64,000 nt of DNA. Origin: an uncultured Subdoligranulum sp. (GTDB lineage: Bacteria > Bacillota > Clostridia > Oscillospirales > Ruminococcaceae). Every line of letters begins with the position of its first letter. The first letter of the stretch is position 1. Position numbers and translations under genes: made by a program. The stretch covers positions 31,538 to 95,537 of the forward strand of contig UQZO01000007.1 of assembly GCA_900545545.1 (NCBI GenBank). The letters run 5' to 3'. The notes under the pieces were generated by a model. That model searched no databases. It was given only the letters and a program-made list of their open reading frames with translations, and had not been told where the DNA came from. This document shows, piece after piece, positions 43,425 through 51,882 of this stretch.

Positions 43425-46400
43425 TTATTCTTTTCGTCGCAGAAGGGCAATGCCCAGCATCGCCGCAGCCGAAAGCACCATCAGCAGTGCCAGTACAGCC
43501 ACCGGCAGCGTGTCACCGGTCTGGGGAACTGCAGCAACAGATCCGCTGGCAGCAGCTGCGGGTTCCGCAGCTGTGTCGCCTGCCGGGCTGGATGCGCTGC
43601 TGACTGTAACGGTTTGCTGGTCTTGTACCGGGGTAGACGAGTGATCCTCCCCGGAAGGGTCCGGCGTGGGTTCCACCGCCTGCTCCCCTAGTTTGCCCAG
43701 GTAGAGATCGTCCACCGCACCCCAGCCGCCGGGCTGGATGTCCAGCAGGATGCCCGGCGTAACGACGGTTTCTTCCGTCAGCGTAAAGGTCAGCGAGGGC
43801 TGCTGCCAGTCGCCCCACTGGGTACCGGCAAAGTCTGCGGAGGCCAGTTCACTGCCATCCGCAGCTGCCACGGAAATCCGGCCCGAAGCCCCCTCCCCCT
43901 GCATATAGAGAGTGAAAGTGTATTGTCCGGGCTGCAGCGTCACCGGGCTGTGCTGCACAGTGACAGTGCGTGCTGCCGCGGAATAGAAATGAAGATATCT
44001 TCTGCCGCTGTGCAAGTTGCCGGGTTCCTTTTCCGTAACGCCGTTGCCCGGCCAGTTTTCTGAAAAGGTATATCCGGCACTCCCATCCTCAAAACCGGGA
44101 TTTTCCAGCAGGTTGGGGTAAATGACAGTCAGCGTGCAATGAACTTCCACCATCACAGGAGTATCGGCGGGTGTTACCGTTACAGTACCCTGCACAGTAT
44201 AGCTGCCCGTCGGCAGAGTGTTCAGATCCAGCCCGGCAGTTTCCCATACCACGGAGGCTGTCTCGCTGGTACCGTCGCTGTAATACACAGTAGTGGCGTC
44301 CGGCAGGGTGACAGCAGCGGTGCCGTCGCTACCTGCCTCCACCGTAAGAACCGGGTTGTCGGCACTTTCCACCTTTTTAGGTGCCACCGAGCCGGTTTGC
44401 ATCAGCTTCCAGACATACAACGACGCCAACGGTTTTCCATCGAAGTCAAACATTGCCTGATTGTCCACCGCCGAGCCGCCGTACCATTTCCCGGCGTCGT
44501 CGGGGTCATATTCTCCCGCATAGGAGGATGCCCAGCCGGAGCCGTATTGTTCCCAGGCAAGGCGGTTGGCAGCCACCTGCGCATCGTAGGCTTCCCCTTC
44601 CAGGCCGGAAACATTGTGCACCGGCTGCCATGCCGGTTCCCAGTAGAACAGACCGATGCCGTTCTCCCCTACCGCAGTGACGGCGGCGGCCACGTCGGCC
44701 ACCTCCGATGCCTGGCCCTGGACCGAGAATGCCCAGTTTTTACCGCTCATATTGCTGTTATCGTTGGAACCGACCCGCACGGTGTTGTCATGGCCGTCGC
44801 CGTCCTCCAGCGTAGTTGCCCAGGAAGTCTCGGCCACCATGACCTTCTTGCCGTAGGTATCGGCCACCTGCTGCAACACTGCGGTCAGGTTGTTCAACGA
44901 GCCATGCCAGTAGGGGTAGTAGGAGGAAGCAAACACGTCGTAGTTCACGTTATGGTCCGCCAGCTGCTTGGCGTATCCCGCATAGCGGCCTGCTGTTTCA
45001 GGATTGGTGAAATGGACAGCCGCCAGAATGGTGGTATTGTATTCAGCCGCCACCGCATGGGCAGCATCCACACCGGCCGCAAACAGCTTGGCGGCAGCGT
45101 CCCAGCCGTCGGTTCCATACATCACACCGGCAATGCCGTTATTGGTTTCGTTTCCGATCTGCACCATGCCCACGTTGACCCCTGCATCCAGCAGCGTGCA
45201 CAGGCTTTCGGTGGTAAAAGTCGAAACTGCAGCAGCCTTTTCGTCCACCGTCATATCCTTCCACGCCTTGGGCGCCTGCTGTTTGCCCGGGTCGGCCCAG
45301 AAATCCGAATAGTGGAAATCAATAAGTACCTGCAGTCCTGCTTCGGTAGCCCACTGGCCCATCTGCCTGGCGGCGTTCAGATCGTTGTCGCCGCCGCCGT
45401 AGCCGTGCCCCAGAGCATCATAAGGTTCATTCCAGACCCGCAGGCGCACCCAGTTCACCCCCGCGTCGGCCAGCTGGGCCATAAAGGCCTTTCCCTGGGC
45501 TTCCACGGAGTCTCCCAGCGGGTTACCGTCCGCATCCCGGAACACTACCCCGCTGTTGAGCAGTGAGAGCAGTGAGGAAACGTCCACGCCGCGGATAAAA
45601 TCACCGTCGGAACCGGCTACATAGGGCACGGTAATCTCGGCCTCCACCGGATCCGGGGCAGGCTCCTGGGGTTCCTCCACGGCCGCAGCTTCCACCGCCG
45701 CAAAAGCGATGGCCAGACGGTCCGTCTCGGTTTTCAGCTCCGCCGCCAGGTAATAGGTTCCCTCACCGGGCAGCGTGGCGTCGGCAGTTAGGCTGTGCCC
45801 GCTGTTTTCATCGTAATTGCTGAATACGGCATCCACCGGGGCGCCTTCATGCCCGGCCTGCCACTGGTCGGCCCAGAACCACAGGTACAGTCCCTCTGCC
45901 GCCAGGTCTGTGACCGGTTCCCTGTCCTTGCAGACCACCGCGCTCAGGTGGACGGTATCTCCTGCGGTCACACTGTTGGTATCCGCCGTCAGTGCCACGG
46001 TATACACCGGCGTCTCGGGCGCGGGCGGGGTCACTTCCTCCTGCCGGACCAGTTCCAGATCATCCAGGCACCCCCAGCCATCCGGCGCACACGGCAGCGT
46101 CACACCCACGGTGTACGCCCCCGTCGTTTCCACAGCGAAAGTTTCTTCCAGCGTGTCCCAGCTGCCGTAGCCGGTCAGCGAGGTCCGGGCGCCGGTCTGC
46201 GAACCGCAGAAAAGCAGCGCCTCACACTTTTCGCCCTGTACGGAGGCGCGCATCATATAGTTGCCTGCCTCCAGCGTAACGGTCTGGCTGACCGTCACCG
46301 TCGCCTCGTTGGGGCTCCACCAGTGAAGCATGGCGGCATCGCTGCCGTCAGGGTCCTTGCGATCGATGACGGTCTGGGATTCCGCTTCGCCACCCCAGTC

Positions 46401-46574
46401 AGAGGCCGTGCATGTCCAGGGGCTGTCCCCGCCCCAGATATCCTGGTCGAAGCTGCCATCCTGCAGCAGGTTAACGGCATTTTCCTGAGCCGCCGCAGCA
46501 GGGGCAAGGACCAGCAGCATGGCCAGGGCCAGCAGGGCGCTGAAAATACGCCGGACGCCATAACATTTTTTCAC
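43425..46574 (-). CDS. ganB: Cell-wall-anchored arabinogalactan endo-beta-1,4-galactanase (GH53)
   Basis: 1049 residues. Signal peptide 1-29. Galactan-binding CBM61-like module at about 33-175 (NLLQDGSFDQDIWGGDSPW ... GWGCLDDLELV), a second beta module to about 310, then GH53 at about 325-700 with FIRGVDVSSLLSLLNSGV, acid/base Glu in MVQIGNETNNG and nucleophile Glu in VMVAETSWATT. A bacterial Ig-like piece (VYYSDGTSETASVVWE), another CBM61-like module (NLLENPGFEDG...) and a sortase signal VPQTGD, membrane helix, RRKE complete it. It cuts type I galactan on the cell surface. GTG 46574 has GAGGTG upstream. Last gene of the locus. Confidence 0.93.
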   Translation of the reverse strand: MKKCYGVRRIFSALLALAMLLVLAPAAAAQENAVNLLQDGSFDQDIWGGDSPWTCTASDWGGEAESQTVIDRKDPDGSDAAMLHWWSPNEATVTVSQTVTLEAGNYMMRASVQGEKCEALLFCGSQTGARTSLTGYGSWDTLEETFAVETTGAYTVGVTLPCAPDGWGCLDDLELVRQEEVTPPAPETPVYTVALTADTNSVTAGDTVHLSAVVCKDREPVTDLAAEGLYLWFWADQWQAGHEGAPVDAVFSNYDENSGHSLTADATLPGEGTYYLAAELKTETDRLAIAFAAVEAAAVEEPQEPAPDPVEAEITVPYVAGSDGDFIRGVDVSSLLSLLNSGVVFRDADGNPLGDSVEAQGKAFMAQLADAGVNWVRLRVWNEPYDALGHGYGGGDNDLNAARQMGQWATEAGLQVLIDFHYSDFWADPGKQQAPKAWKDMTVDEKAAAVSTFTTESLCTLLDAGVNVGMVQIGNETNNGIAGVMYGTDGWDAAAKLFAAGVDAAHAVAAEYNTTILAAVHFTNPETAGRYAGYAKQLADHNVNYDVFASSYYPYWHGSLNNLTAVLQQVADTYGKKVMVAETSWATTLEDGDGHDNTVRVGSNDNSNMSGKNWAFSVQGQASEVADVAAAVTAVGENGIGLFYWEPAWQPVHNVSGLEGEAYDAQVAANRLAWEQYGSGWASSYAGEYDPDDAGKWYGGSAVDNQAMFDFDGKPLASLYVWKLMQTGSVAPKKVESADNPVLTVEAGSDGTAAVTLPDATTVYYSDGTSETASVVWETAGLDLNTLPTGSYTVQGTVTVTPADTPVMVEVHCTLTVIYPNLLENPGFEDGSAGYTFSENWPGNGVTEKEPGNLHSGRRYLHFYSAAARTVTVQHSPVTLQPGQYTFTLYMQGEGASGRISVAAADGSELASADFAGTQWGDWQQPSLTFTLTEETVVTPGILLDIQPGGWGAVDDLYLGKLGEQAVEPTPDPSGEDHSSTPVQDQQTVTVSSASSPAGDTAAEPAAAASGSVAAVPQTGDTLPVAVLALLMVLSAAAMLGIALLRRKE

Positions 46575-46680
46575 AGATTTCACCTCTTTATAAAAATGAG
46601 GGGACCGCTGCACGACAAAGAGTTCGCAGCGGTCCCCTTCCGGATTCATTCTGCGCAAAGCGCGGGGCTCCGGCCAACAA

Positions 46681-47574
46681 TCAGCCCTTGTCCGCGCCGG
46701 AAGTAATGCCTTCCACGTAGAATTTCTGCATAATGACGAACAGGACCGAAATGGGAATGGATACCAGCACACCACCGGCACAGAACAGTGCAAAATAATT
46801 GTTGACCAGTGTGCGGGAAAGCATGTTGTACAAGCCGATAGCCACCGTCCAGTCCGAGCTAACACCCGAATTGAGGATCATCTTGGCCATAACAAAGTCG
46901 GTCCAGGGCATCATGAAGGAATTGATGATGGTATAGACCAGGATCGGACGGGACATGGGAATGACCACCTGCAAAAAGATGCGCGCTTCCGACGCACCAT
47001 CCAGCTTGGCGGCCTCCCGCAGGGAAGCAGGTACCGTATCGAAGAATCCCTTGCAAATCAGGTAGCCCAGGCCAGAGGACCCGGCATACACCATGATCAG
47101 ACCGGCGTAGGAGTTGGTCAGGTTCAGATACCGCAGCACGAAGTAGACGGCAATCATGGCCAGTACGCCGGGGAACAGGTTGACGGTGACCGAGAGATTC
47201 TGCAGTAGGCGGCGGCTCTTGAATCGGCAGCAGCTGAATGCGTAGGCAACCATCAGCACAAAGCAGGTAGAGATCACGCAATTGAAGCAAGCCACAACAA
47301 AGGTATTGGCAAACCACTGCGAGAACTGTGCCACACTGTCAGGATGGAACAACACGTCGATGTAATTGTCCAGGGTATAACTTTCCGGAAAAAAAGTGGT
47401 GATGTTGATACCGCGATAGCTGGAGAAGGAAGTGACCAGCAGCCAGACGATGGGCACCAGCCAGACCGCCGCCAGAATAGCCAGCACCAGATGGCGAAGG
47501 ACGCTGCCCACACCGCGCCGGATTTTGCCCTGGCGCAGCTGCTTTTGGGTGGAAGCTGTCATAACCTGCGTCAA
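46681..47574 (-). CDS. ganQ: Sugar ABC transporter permease, MalG/GanQ type
   Basis: 297 residues, six helices, with the EAA loop SLREAAKLDGASEARIFLQV. It forms the membrane channel with the product of the gene before it for galacto-oligosaccharides released by the galactanase. GGAGG is 10 nt before TTG 47574, which overlaps the ganP stop (TTGA). ATG 47562 (MTASTQKQLRQG) is an alternative with a poorer site. Confidence 0.88.
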   Translation of the reverse strand: MTQVMTASTQKQLRQGKIRRGVGSVLRHLVLAILAAVWLVPIVWLLVTSFSSYRGINITTFFPESYTLDNYIDVLFHPDSVAQFSQWFANTFVVACFNCVISTCFVLMVAYAFSCCRFKSRRLLQNLSVTVNLFPGVLAMIAVYFVLRYLNLTNSYAGLIMVYAGSSGLGYLICKGFFDTVPASLREAAKLDGASEARIFLQVVIPMSRPILVYTIINSFMMPWTDFVMAKMILNSGVSSDWTVAIGLYNMLSRTLVNNYFALFCAGGVLVSIPISVLFVIMQKFYVEGITSGADKG

Positions 47575-49022
47575 GAGAACGTCGCCTCCTTCTTATTGAT
47601 AAAGCGGAAACATACCACCGTAAATACGGCGCAGATGATAAAAACCATAATGCCGATGACGGCGGCCATCTTGTAGTTGTACTGCTCCTGTGTCAGGCGG
47701 AACAGCCAGGTCACCAGCAGGTCCACTTCCTTGGCGCTGGAGGCAGCCATGGCCTGGTCGGTGGTTACATAGACATCCTGGGTGAGCAGATAGATGACGT
47801 TGAAATTGTTGATGTTCTTTACAAAGTCGGTGACCAGCGCCGGGCCCTGTACGCTGAGCAGGTACGGCAGCTTGATGGAGAAGAACATCTGCACGGGGTT
47901 GGCACCGTCAATGCGGGCGGCTTCCAGCATATCGCCGGGAATGTTCATCAGCACACCGGTGGCAATGAGCATCTGGTAGGGCACGCCTACCCAGATGTTG
48001 ATAAGAATAATCATCACCTGTGCCCAGCCCGCATTGGTCAGGAAAGGAATGTACTCCATGTTGGCGCCGATCAGGCCGGCATTGCGCAGCAGTTCGGTGA
48101 CACCGAGGTTGGCCATCATGGTGTTGAAGATGCCATTGTCGCTGAAGAAGTTGCGCACCAGCAGCAGGGTGACGAACTGGGGCACCGCAATGGTGATGAT
48201 AAAGAGCGTACGCCACAGCTTGGGCAGCTTGGTTTTTCGGTCATTGATGAACATGGCCAGAAAAACACCGCCGAAGAAGTTGGTGAAGGTGGCAAAGAAC
48301 GCCCATACCAGCGTCCAGACCAGGATCTTGCCGAAGGCATACCCAAAGGTAAGGGAGAGCGCCTGCCCGCCGCCGAACAGGGTGAGGAAGTTGGTCATAC
48401 CCACCCAGGTAAACAGCGAGTTGGGCGGCATATGCTGCTGGTCATAGTTGGTGAAGGCCACCGCAATGAGGATGAAAAGCGGTATGATGGTGAAGATCAC
48501 CACGCCCAGCACCGGCAGCGTCAACAAGGTGACGTAGAACTTCTCGTTCAGGTAAACGCGGATATCCTGGCCGAAGCTGTTGGTTTTTTTGCCGGCCTGC
48601 CGGATTCTTTGCAGTTGATAGTTGGAAGTTACCACCGCCATAGCCGATGCCAGCAGCGCCACGATGACCACCAGAGCGATGACGCTGAGCAGCAGAATGG
48701 CAAAGGAGTTATCATAATTGTTGACTTCGTTTTTCATGGTCGCCGGGTTGAAGACCATTTCCATCTGGACGGTGCCCAGCGTACCGAATTTCATCAGGTT
48801 GGGAATGCCTGCCACGCCCAGGTAGTAAAGGCCGAGCCCCTGCACCAGCGTGACCAGCACCGCCTTGATCAGCTGGCCGTGGCCGATGTAGCCAAGCCCC
48901 CAGATGAGGAAGGACAGTTTGGTGAAGATGTCACCGTGAACCAACCCATGGCCGAATTTTTGCAGGAAGTTGGGTTCTTTGCCGTCTGTACGCAGCGGCG
49001 CTTCAAAAGCCATTTCTGCCAC
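47571..49022 (-). CDS. ganP: Sugar ABC transporter permease, MalF/GanP type
   Basis: 483 residues, eight or so helices. The longer N-terminus has an extra pair of helices and a loop before the core, as in MalF/GanP. EAA loop: DMLEAARIDGANPVQMFFSI. AAGGAG lies 8 nt before GTG 49022 (VAEMAFEAPLRTDG), preferred over GTG 49031, which is too close. No ATPase gene is in the locus; such importers usually share an MsmK-type ATPase encoded elsewhere. Confidence 0.88.
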   Translation of the reverse strand: MAEMAFEAPLRTDGKEPNFLQKFGHGLVHGDIFTKLSFLIWGLGYIGHGQLIKAVLVTLVQGLGLYYLGVAGIPNLMKFGTLGTVQMEMVFNPATMKNEVNNYDNSFAILLLSVIALVVIVALLASAMAVVTSNYQLQRIRQAGKKTNSFGQDIRVYLNEKFYVTLLTLPVLGVVIFTIIPLFILIAVAFTNYDQQHMPPNSLFTWVGMTNFLTLFGGGQALSLTFGYAFGKILVWTLVWAFFATFTNFFGGVFLAMFINDRKTKLPKLWRTLFIITIAVPQFVTLLLVRNFFSDNGIFNTMMANLGVTELLRNAGLIGANMEYIPFLTNAGWAQVMIILINIWVGVPYQMLIATGVLMNIPGDMLEAARIDGANPVQMFFSIKLPYLLSVQGPALVTDFVKNINNFNVIYLLTQDVYVTTDQAMAASSAKEVDLLVTWLFRLTQEQYNYKMAAVIGIMVFIICAVFTVVCFRFINKKEATFS

Positions 49023-49122
49023 CGTGCCCACTCCTTTCAGTCAAATATTTTCTCACATGAAAGCCGGCACTGCCACAGGTAAGTGCCGGCCGGATGGTTT
49101 GCTGCCGCACAAGCGGCGAAGA

Positions 49123-50388
49123 TTACTGAGCCACCGGAGCGGTAATGCCGGCTACGGCATCATCCACCAGCTGCTGAGTGGTCTTGCCCTGCGTGTCGCC
49201 GGAGACCAGGATCTGGCCCAGGCTGGCAGCGGGATCCCAATAGTTGGTGCCCACACGCTGCAGATCCGCATAATCACTCTGCGCGGCCAGGGCGGCGATG
49301 GCGGGAGCGGCCTGGACTGCCTCGGAAGCGTTTACATTGATGTTGGAGGGGCCCAGGTTGCGCACTTCAAAGCGCTTCTGCTGGTTGGCCTCATTGGTGA
49401 TGTAGTCCGCCAGCATCATGGCTACGCCTACGTTGGCGCTGTGGGGGTTGACACCCACCAGCTTGTAGCCGGCGAAAGAACTCATCTGGACCTGCTCGCC
49501 GTTGAGGGTGTAGGTGGGCAGCTTGGCGGCGGCATAGTTCTCGCCCCACTTTTCCTGGGCCACGTTGGCGTTCCAGGTACCGCTGACGGCAGCGCAGACA
49601 GTGCCGTTTTCAATGCCGGAAACGATGTCGGCATCGGAGGCACAGACAAAAGCGCTGTTGGACGCAATGTCCATGATGGCCTGAGCCACATCGGCGCCAG
49701 GTTCCTCGTTCCAGTTGCAGACGGTGTTAACGCCATCTTCGGCCAGGGTAGCCTGCAGGCCGGCACCGGCAAAGAAGCTGTAAATGTACCAGCCGTCGTT
49801 GATCGTCATATCAAAGGTACGGCCGGCGGCGGCTGCGGCGGCCAGGATGCCGTCCACCGTCTGGGCATCCTCCGGGCTGATAACGCTGCTGTCGTAGTAC
49901 AAGAAGTAGCCGTTGTCGGCGGTCATGGGGTAGGCGTAGAGCTTGCCGTTGAGGGAGGCAGCTTCCACCGAGCCTTCCAGATTGCGGCTCTTCACGTCGT
50001 CGGTGTTGAGGGAGACTTCCTGCAGGGCACCGGCGGCCACCAGCTCATTGAGCTGGTCATCGGCGAAGGCAAAAACATCCGCGGCGGCGGTGGGGTCGGT
50101 CAGGATGTTGTCCTTGGTGTCGGACTCGGAGCAGGCGCCAATGTTGATGGTGATGTTGCCCTTGTCCTTGTTTTCCTCAATGAAAGCGTCGGCCATCTCA
50201 CGCAGCATGGTCTGCTCTTCCTCGGCGCCCCACATGGTCAGCGTCACGTCGCCCCAGCTGGCAGCCTCCTCAGAGGTAGCGCCGCTGGTGGAGGTCGTTT
50301 CAGCGGCCGATCCGCTCTGGCTTCCGCCGCAAGCGGCCAGCGACAGCGCCATGGCAGCAGCCATGGCCAGGCTCAATTGCTTTTTCAT
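49123..50388 (-). CDS. ganS: Galacto-oligosaccharide-binding lipoprotein
   Basis: 421 residues. Lipoprotein signal MKKQLSLAMAAAMALSLAAC with lipobox LAAC, Ser/Thr-rich linker, then a solute-binding domain starting VTLTMWGAEEEQTMLREMAD and containing AADVFAFADDQLNELVAAGA and GKLYAYPMTADNGYFLYYD. It captures substrate for GanPQ. AAAGGAG precedes ATG 50388. First gene of the transport operon, downstream of an operator-bearing promoter. Confidence 0.92.
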   Translation of the reverse strand: MKKQLSLAMAAAMALSLAACGGSQSGSAAETTSTSGATSEEAASWGDVTLTMWGAEEEQTMLREMADAFIEENKDKGNITINIGACSESDTKDNILTDPTAAADVFAFADDQLNELVAAGALQEVSLNTDDVKSRNLEGSVEAASLNGKLYAYPMTADNGYFLYYDSSVISPEDAQTVDGILAAAAAAGRTFDMTINDGWYIYSFFAGAGLQATLAEDGVNTVCNWNEEPGADVAQAIMDIASNSAFVCASDADIVSGIENGTVCAAVSGTWNANVAQEKWGENYAAAKLPTYTLNGEQVQMSSFAGYKLVGVNPHSANVGVAMMLADYITNEANQQKRFEVRNLGPSNINVNASEAVQAAPAIAALAAQSDYADLQRVGTNYWDPAASLGQILVSGDTQGKTTQQLVDDAVAGITAPVAQ

Positions 50389-50452
50389 GATATCTTCTCC
50401 TTTGGTAGCAAGCACGGCACACCGCACTTTGATTTTTTGTTGCGCCAATATA

Positions 50453-50502
50453 GCGCAATTCATTGCACTATCTATTATACAGAGGGCCGGCTCTTTCTGC
50501 AA
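50453..50502 (-). promoter_or_regulatory. ganS promoter with overlapping LacI-type operator
   Basis: Minus strand: TTGCAG (50502-50497), 17 nt, TATAAT (50479-50474). The operator GCGCAATTCATTGCAC (50453-50468) lies at the transcription start. A nearby TTGCGC/GCGCAA pair (7-nt gap) lies just downstream. Confidence 0.75.
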
Positions 50503-50578
50503 TACATTATTTTTACAGTGTTTTTTTGTGGTTTTTGTGCAACCTGCGTGAACATTGCGCGGTTTTTTCGGCGCAAGC

Positions 50579-50592
50579 GCGCAACGTTGCGC
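50579..50592. promoter_or_regulatory. LacI-type operator, 2-nt centre
   Basis: GCGCAACGTTGCGC, a perfect 14-bp palindrome with the CG centre typical of LacI/GalR operators, about 80 bp upstream of the ganS promoter. The intergenic interval 50389-50694 contains no gene. Confidence 0.75.
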
Positions 50593-50694
50593 TACTTGGT
50601 TTTTCCTCCCCTACGGCAACGAATCCTGCCTGTGTACAAAAAAAGGCGCCCACCGTGGTGCGGCGGGCGGCTTGCAAAACTGCCTGTATAACCT

Positions 50695-51702
50695 TTAATG
50701 GGTGGAATCCCGCAAAATGACCTGATACCCTTCCACCTGGCGGGTATTGATCTGCTTGCCGGCCAGGATGTCCAGCAACATACGGCAGGCAGATGCCCCC
50801 AGTCGCTCGGCATCAAACTGCACGGCCGACACATTGGGAACCGTGCTCAGCAGCAGCTCACTGTCGTACAGGCTGGCCACCTGCAGGTCCTGCGGCACCC
50901 GGATATGCCGGGCGTGCAGTGCCTGCATCACATCAAAAGCCAGCCGGTCATCGCCGCACAGCAGGCAGTCGGGATGCTGATCCAGCACCGCCTCCAGTGC
51001 GTCGGAACGCTGGGCTATGCTTTCCACACCGTCCTGTATCAGGCGGCGATCTTCCGGAACGCCGAACTCCGGCAGCGCCCGTAAATATCCCCGCATACGG
51101 TCAATGTTGACCGTATAGGTGTTGGTTCCCACGATCAGTGCAATGCGCCGGGCCCCCAGCCTCAACAGCAACCGGGTCATCTCGTAGGATGCCCCCACCT
51201 GATCGTTGTCTACCTGAGGAATAGACGTATCCTCACACCGGCCAATGACTACATAGGGTACGCGGTATTGCTGCAGCAGGTCCAGGCAGGGATCGTCCTC
51301 CATGGCACGGGAAAGAATCACGCCATCGGTTTTACGATTGGAGAGCTGCCGTTCCAGCTGGCTGGTGTCGGAAGCGCTGGCATAGCACAGCAGCAGATCG
51401 TAGCCCCGCTGGGCTGCCATCATGCTGATACCGCCCATACATTTGCGAAGAAACGGCAGGTCCAAATGAACAAAATGCGGCGGGATGATCATAGTCAGGT
51501 TATGGGTAGCGGTTTTCTCGCTCCAGCGGGCGCGCACGGTAGGCGCCGCACCGGTACTGGCCACATAAGCCCGCACCCGGCTGCGGGTGGCTTCACTGAT
51601 GCGGCCCTTGCCGGACAACGCACGAGATACAGTTGTTTTGGATACCCCCAATGCTTTGGCAATTTCCTCAATGGAGATAGAATCTCCCTGCATTTCTGCC
51701 AC
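50695..51702 (-). CDS. ganR: LacI/GalR-family repressor of the gan locus
   Basis: 335 residues. HTH at the N-terminus: ISIEEIAKALGVSKTTVSRA, hinge GRISEATRSRVRAYVAS, then a periplasmic-binding-like sensor with LLLCYASASDTSQLERQL and VSAVQFDAERLGASACRMLL. GGGGAGG lies 7 nt before GTG 51702, which is preferred to upstream TTG 51732 and to ATG 51693. It sits between ganS and ganA and probably senses galactobiose or galactose. Confidence 0.9.
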   Translation of the reverse strand: MAEMQGDSISIEEIAKALGVSKTTVSRALSGKGRISEATRSRVRAYVASTGAAPTVRARWSEKTATHNLTMIIPPHFVHLDLPFLRKCMGGISMMAAQRGYDLLLCYASASDTSQLERQLSNRKTDGVILSRAMEDDPCLDLLQQYRVPYVVIGRCEDTSIPQVDNDQVGASYEMTRLLLRLGARRIALIVGTNTYTVNIDRMRGYLRALPEFGVPEDRRLIQDGVESIAQRSDALEAVLDQHPDCLLCGDDRLAFDVMQALHARHIRVPQDLQVASLYDSELLLSTVPNVSAVQFDAERLGASACRMLLDILAGKQINTRQVEGYQVILRDSTH

Positions 51703-51726
51703 AGTGATGCCTCCCCTGTCAATTTG

Positions 51727-51779
51727 GCGCAACTCGTTGCGCTTATTTCAGGATACCAGCTTTTTTCCCGCTCTGTCAA
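51727..51779 (-). promoter_or_regulatory. ganR promoter and operator
   Basis: Minus strand: TTGACA (51779-51774), 18 nt, TATCCT (51755-51750). The operator GCGCAACTCGTTGCGC (51727-51742) covers the start of the transcript, so GanR probably represses itself. Confidence 0.75.
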
Positions 51780-51882
51780 GTTTCCAGCCCAAAATCCGTC
51801 ATAACTGCCAGCTTTGTACAGTAAAAATCAGCATTTTGACAAAAAACCGCGCCCCCACGGGGACGCGGCAGGATATTGGAAA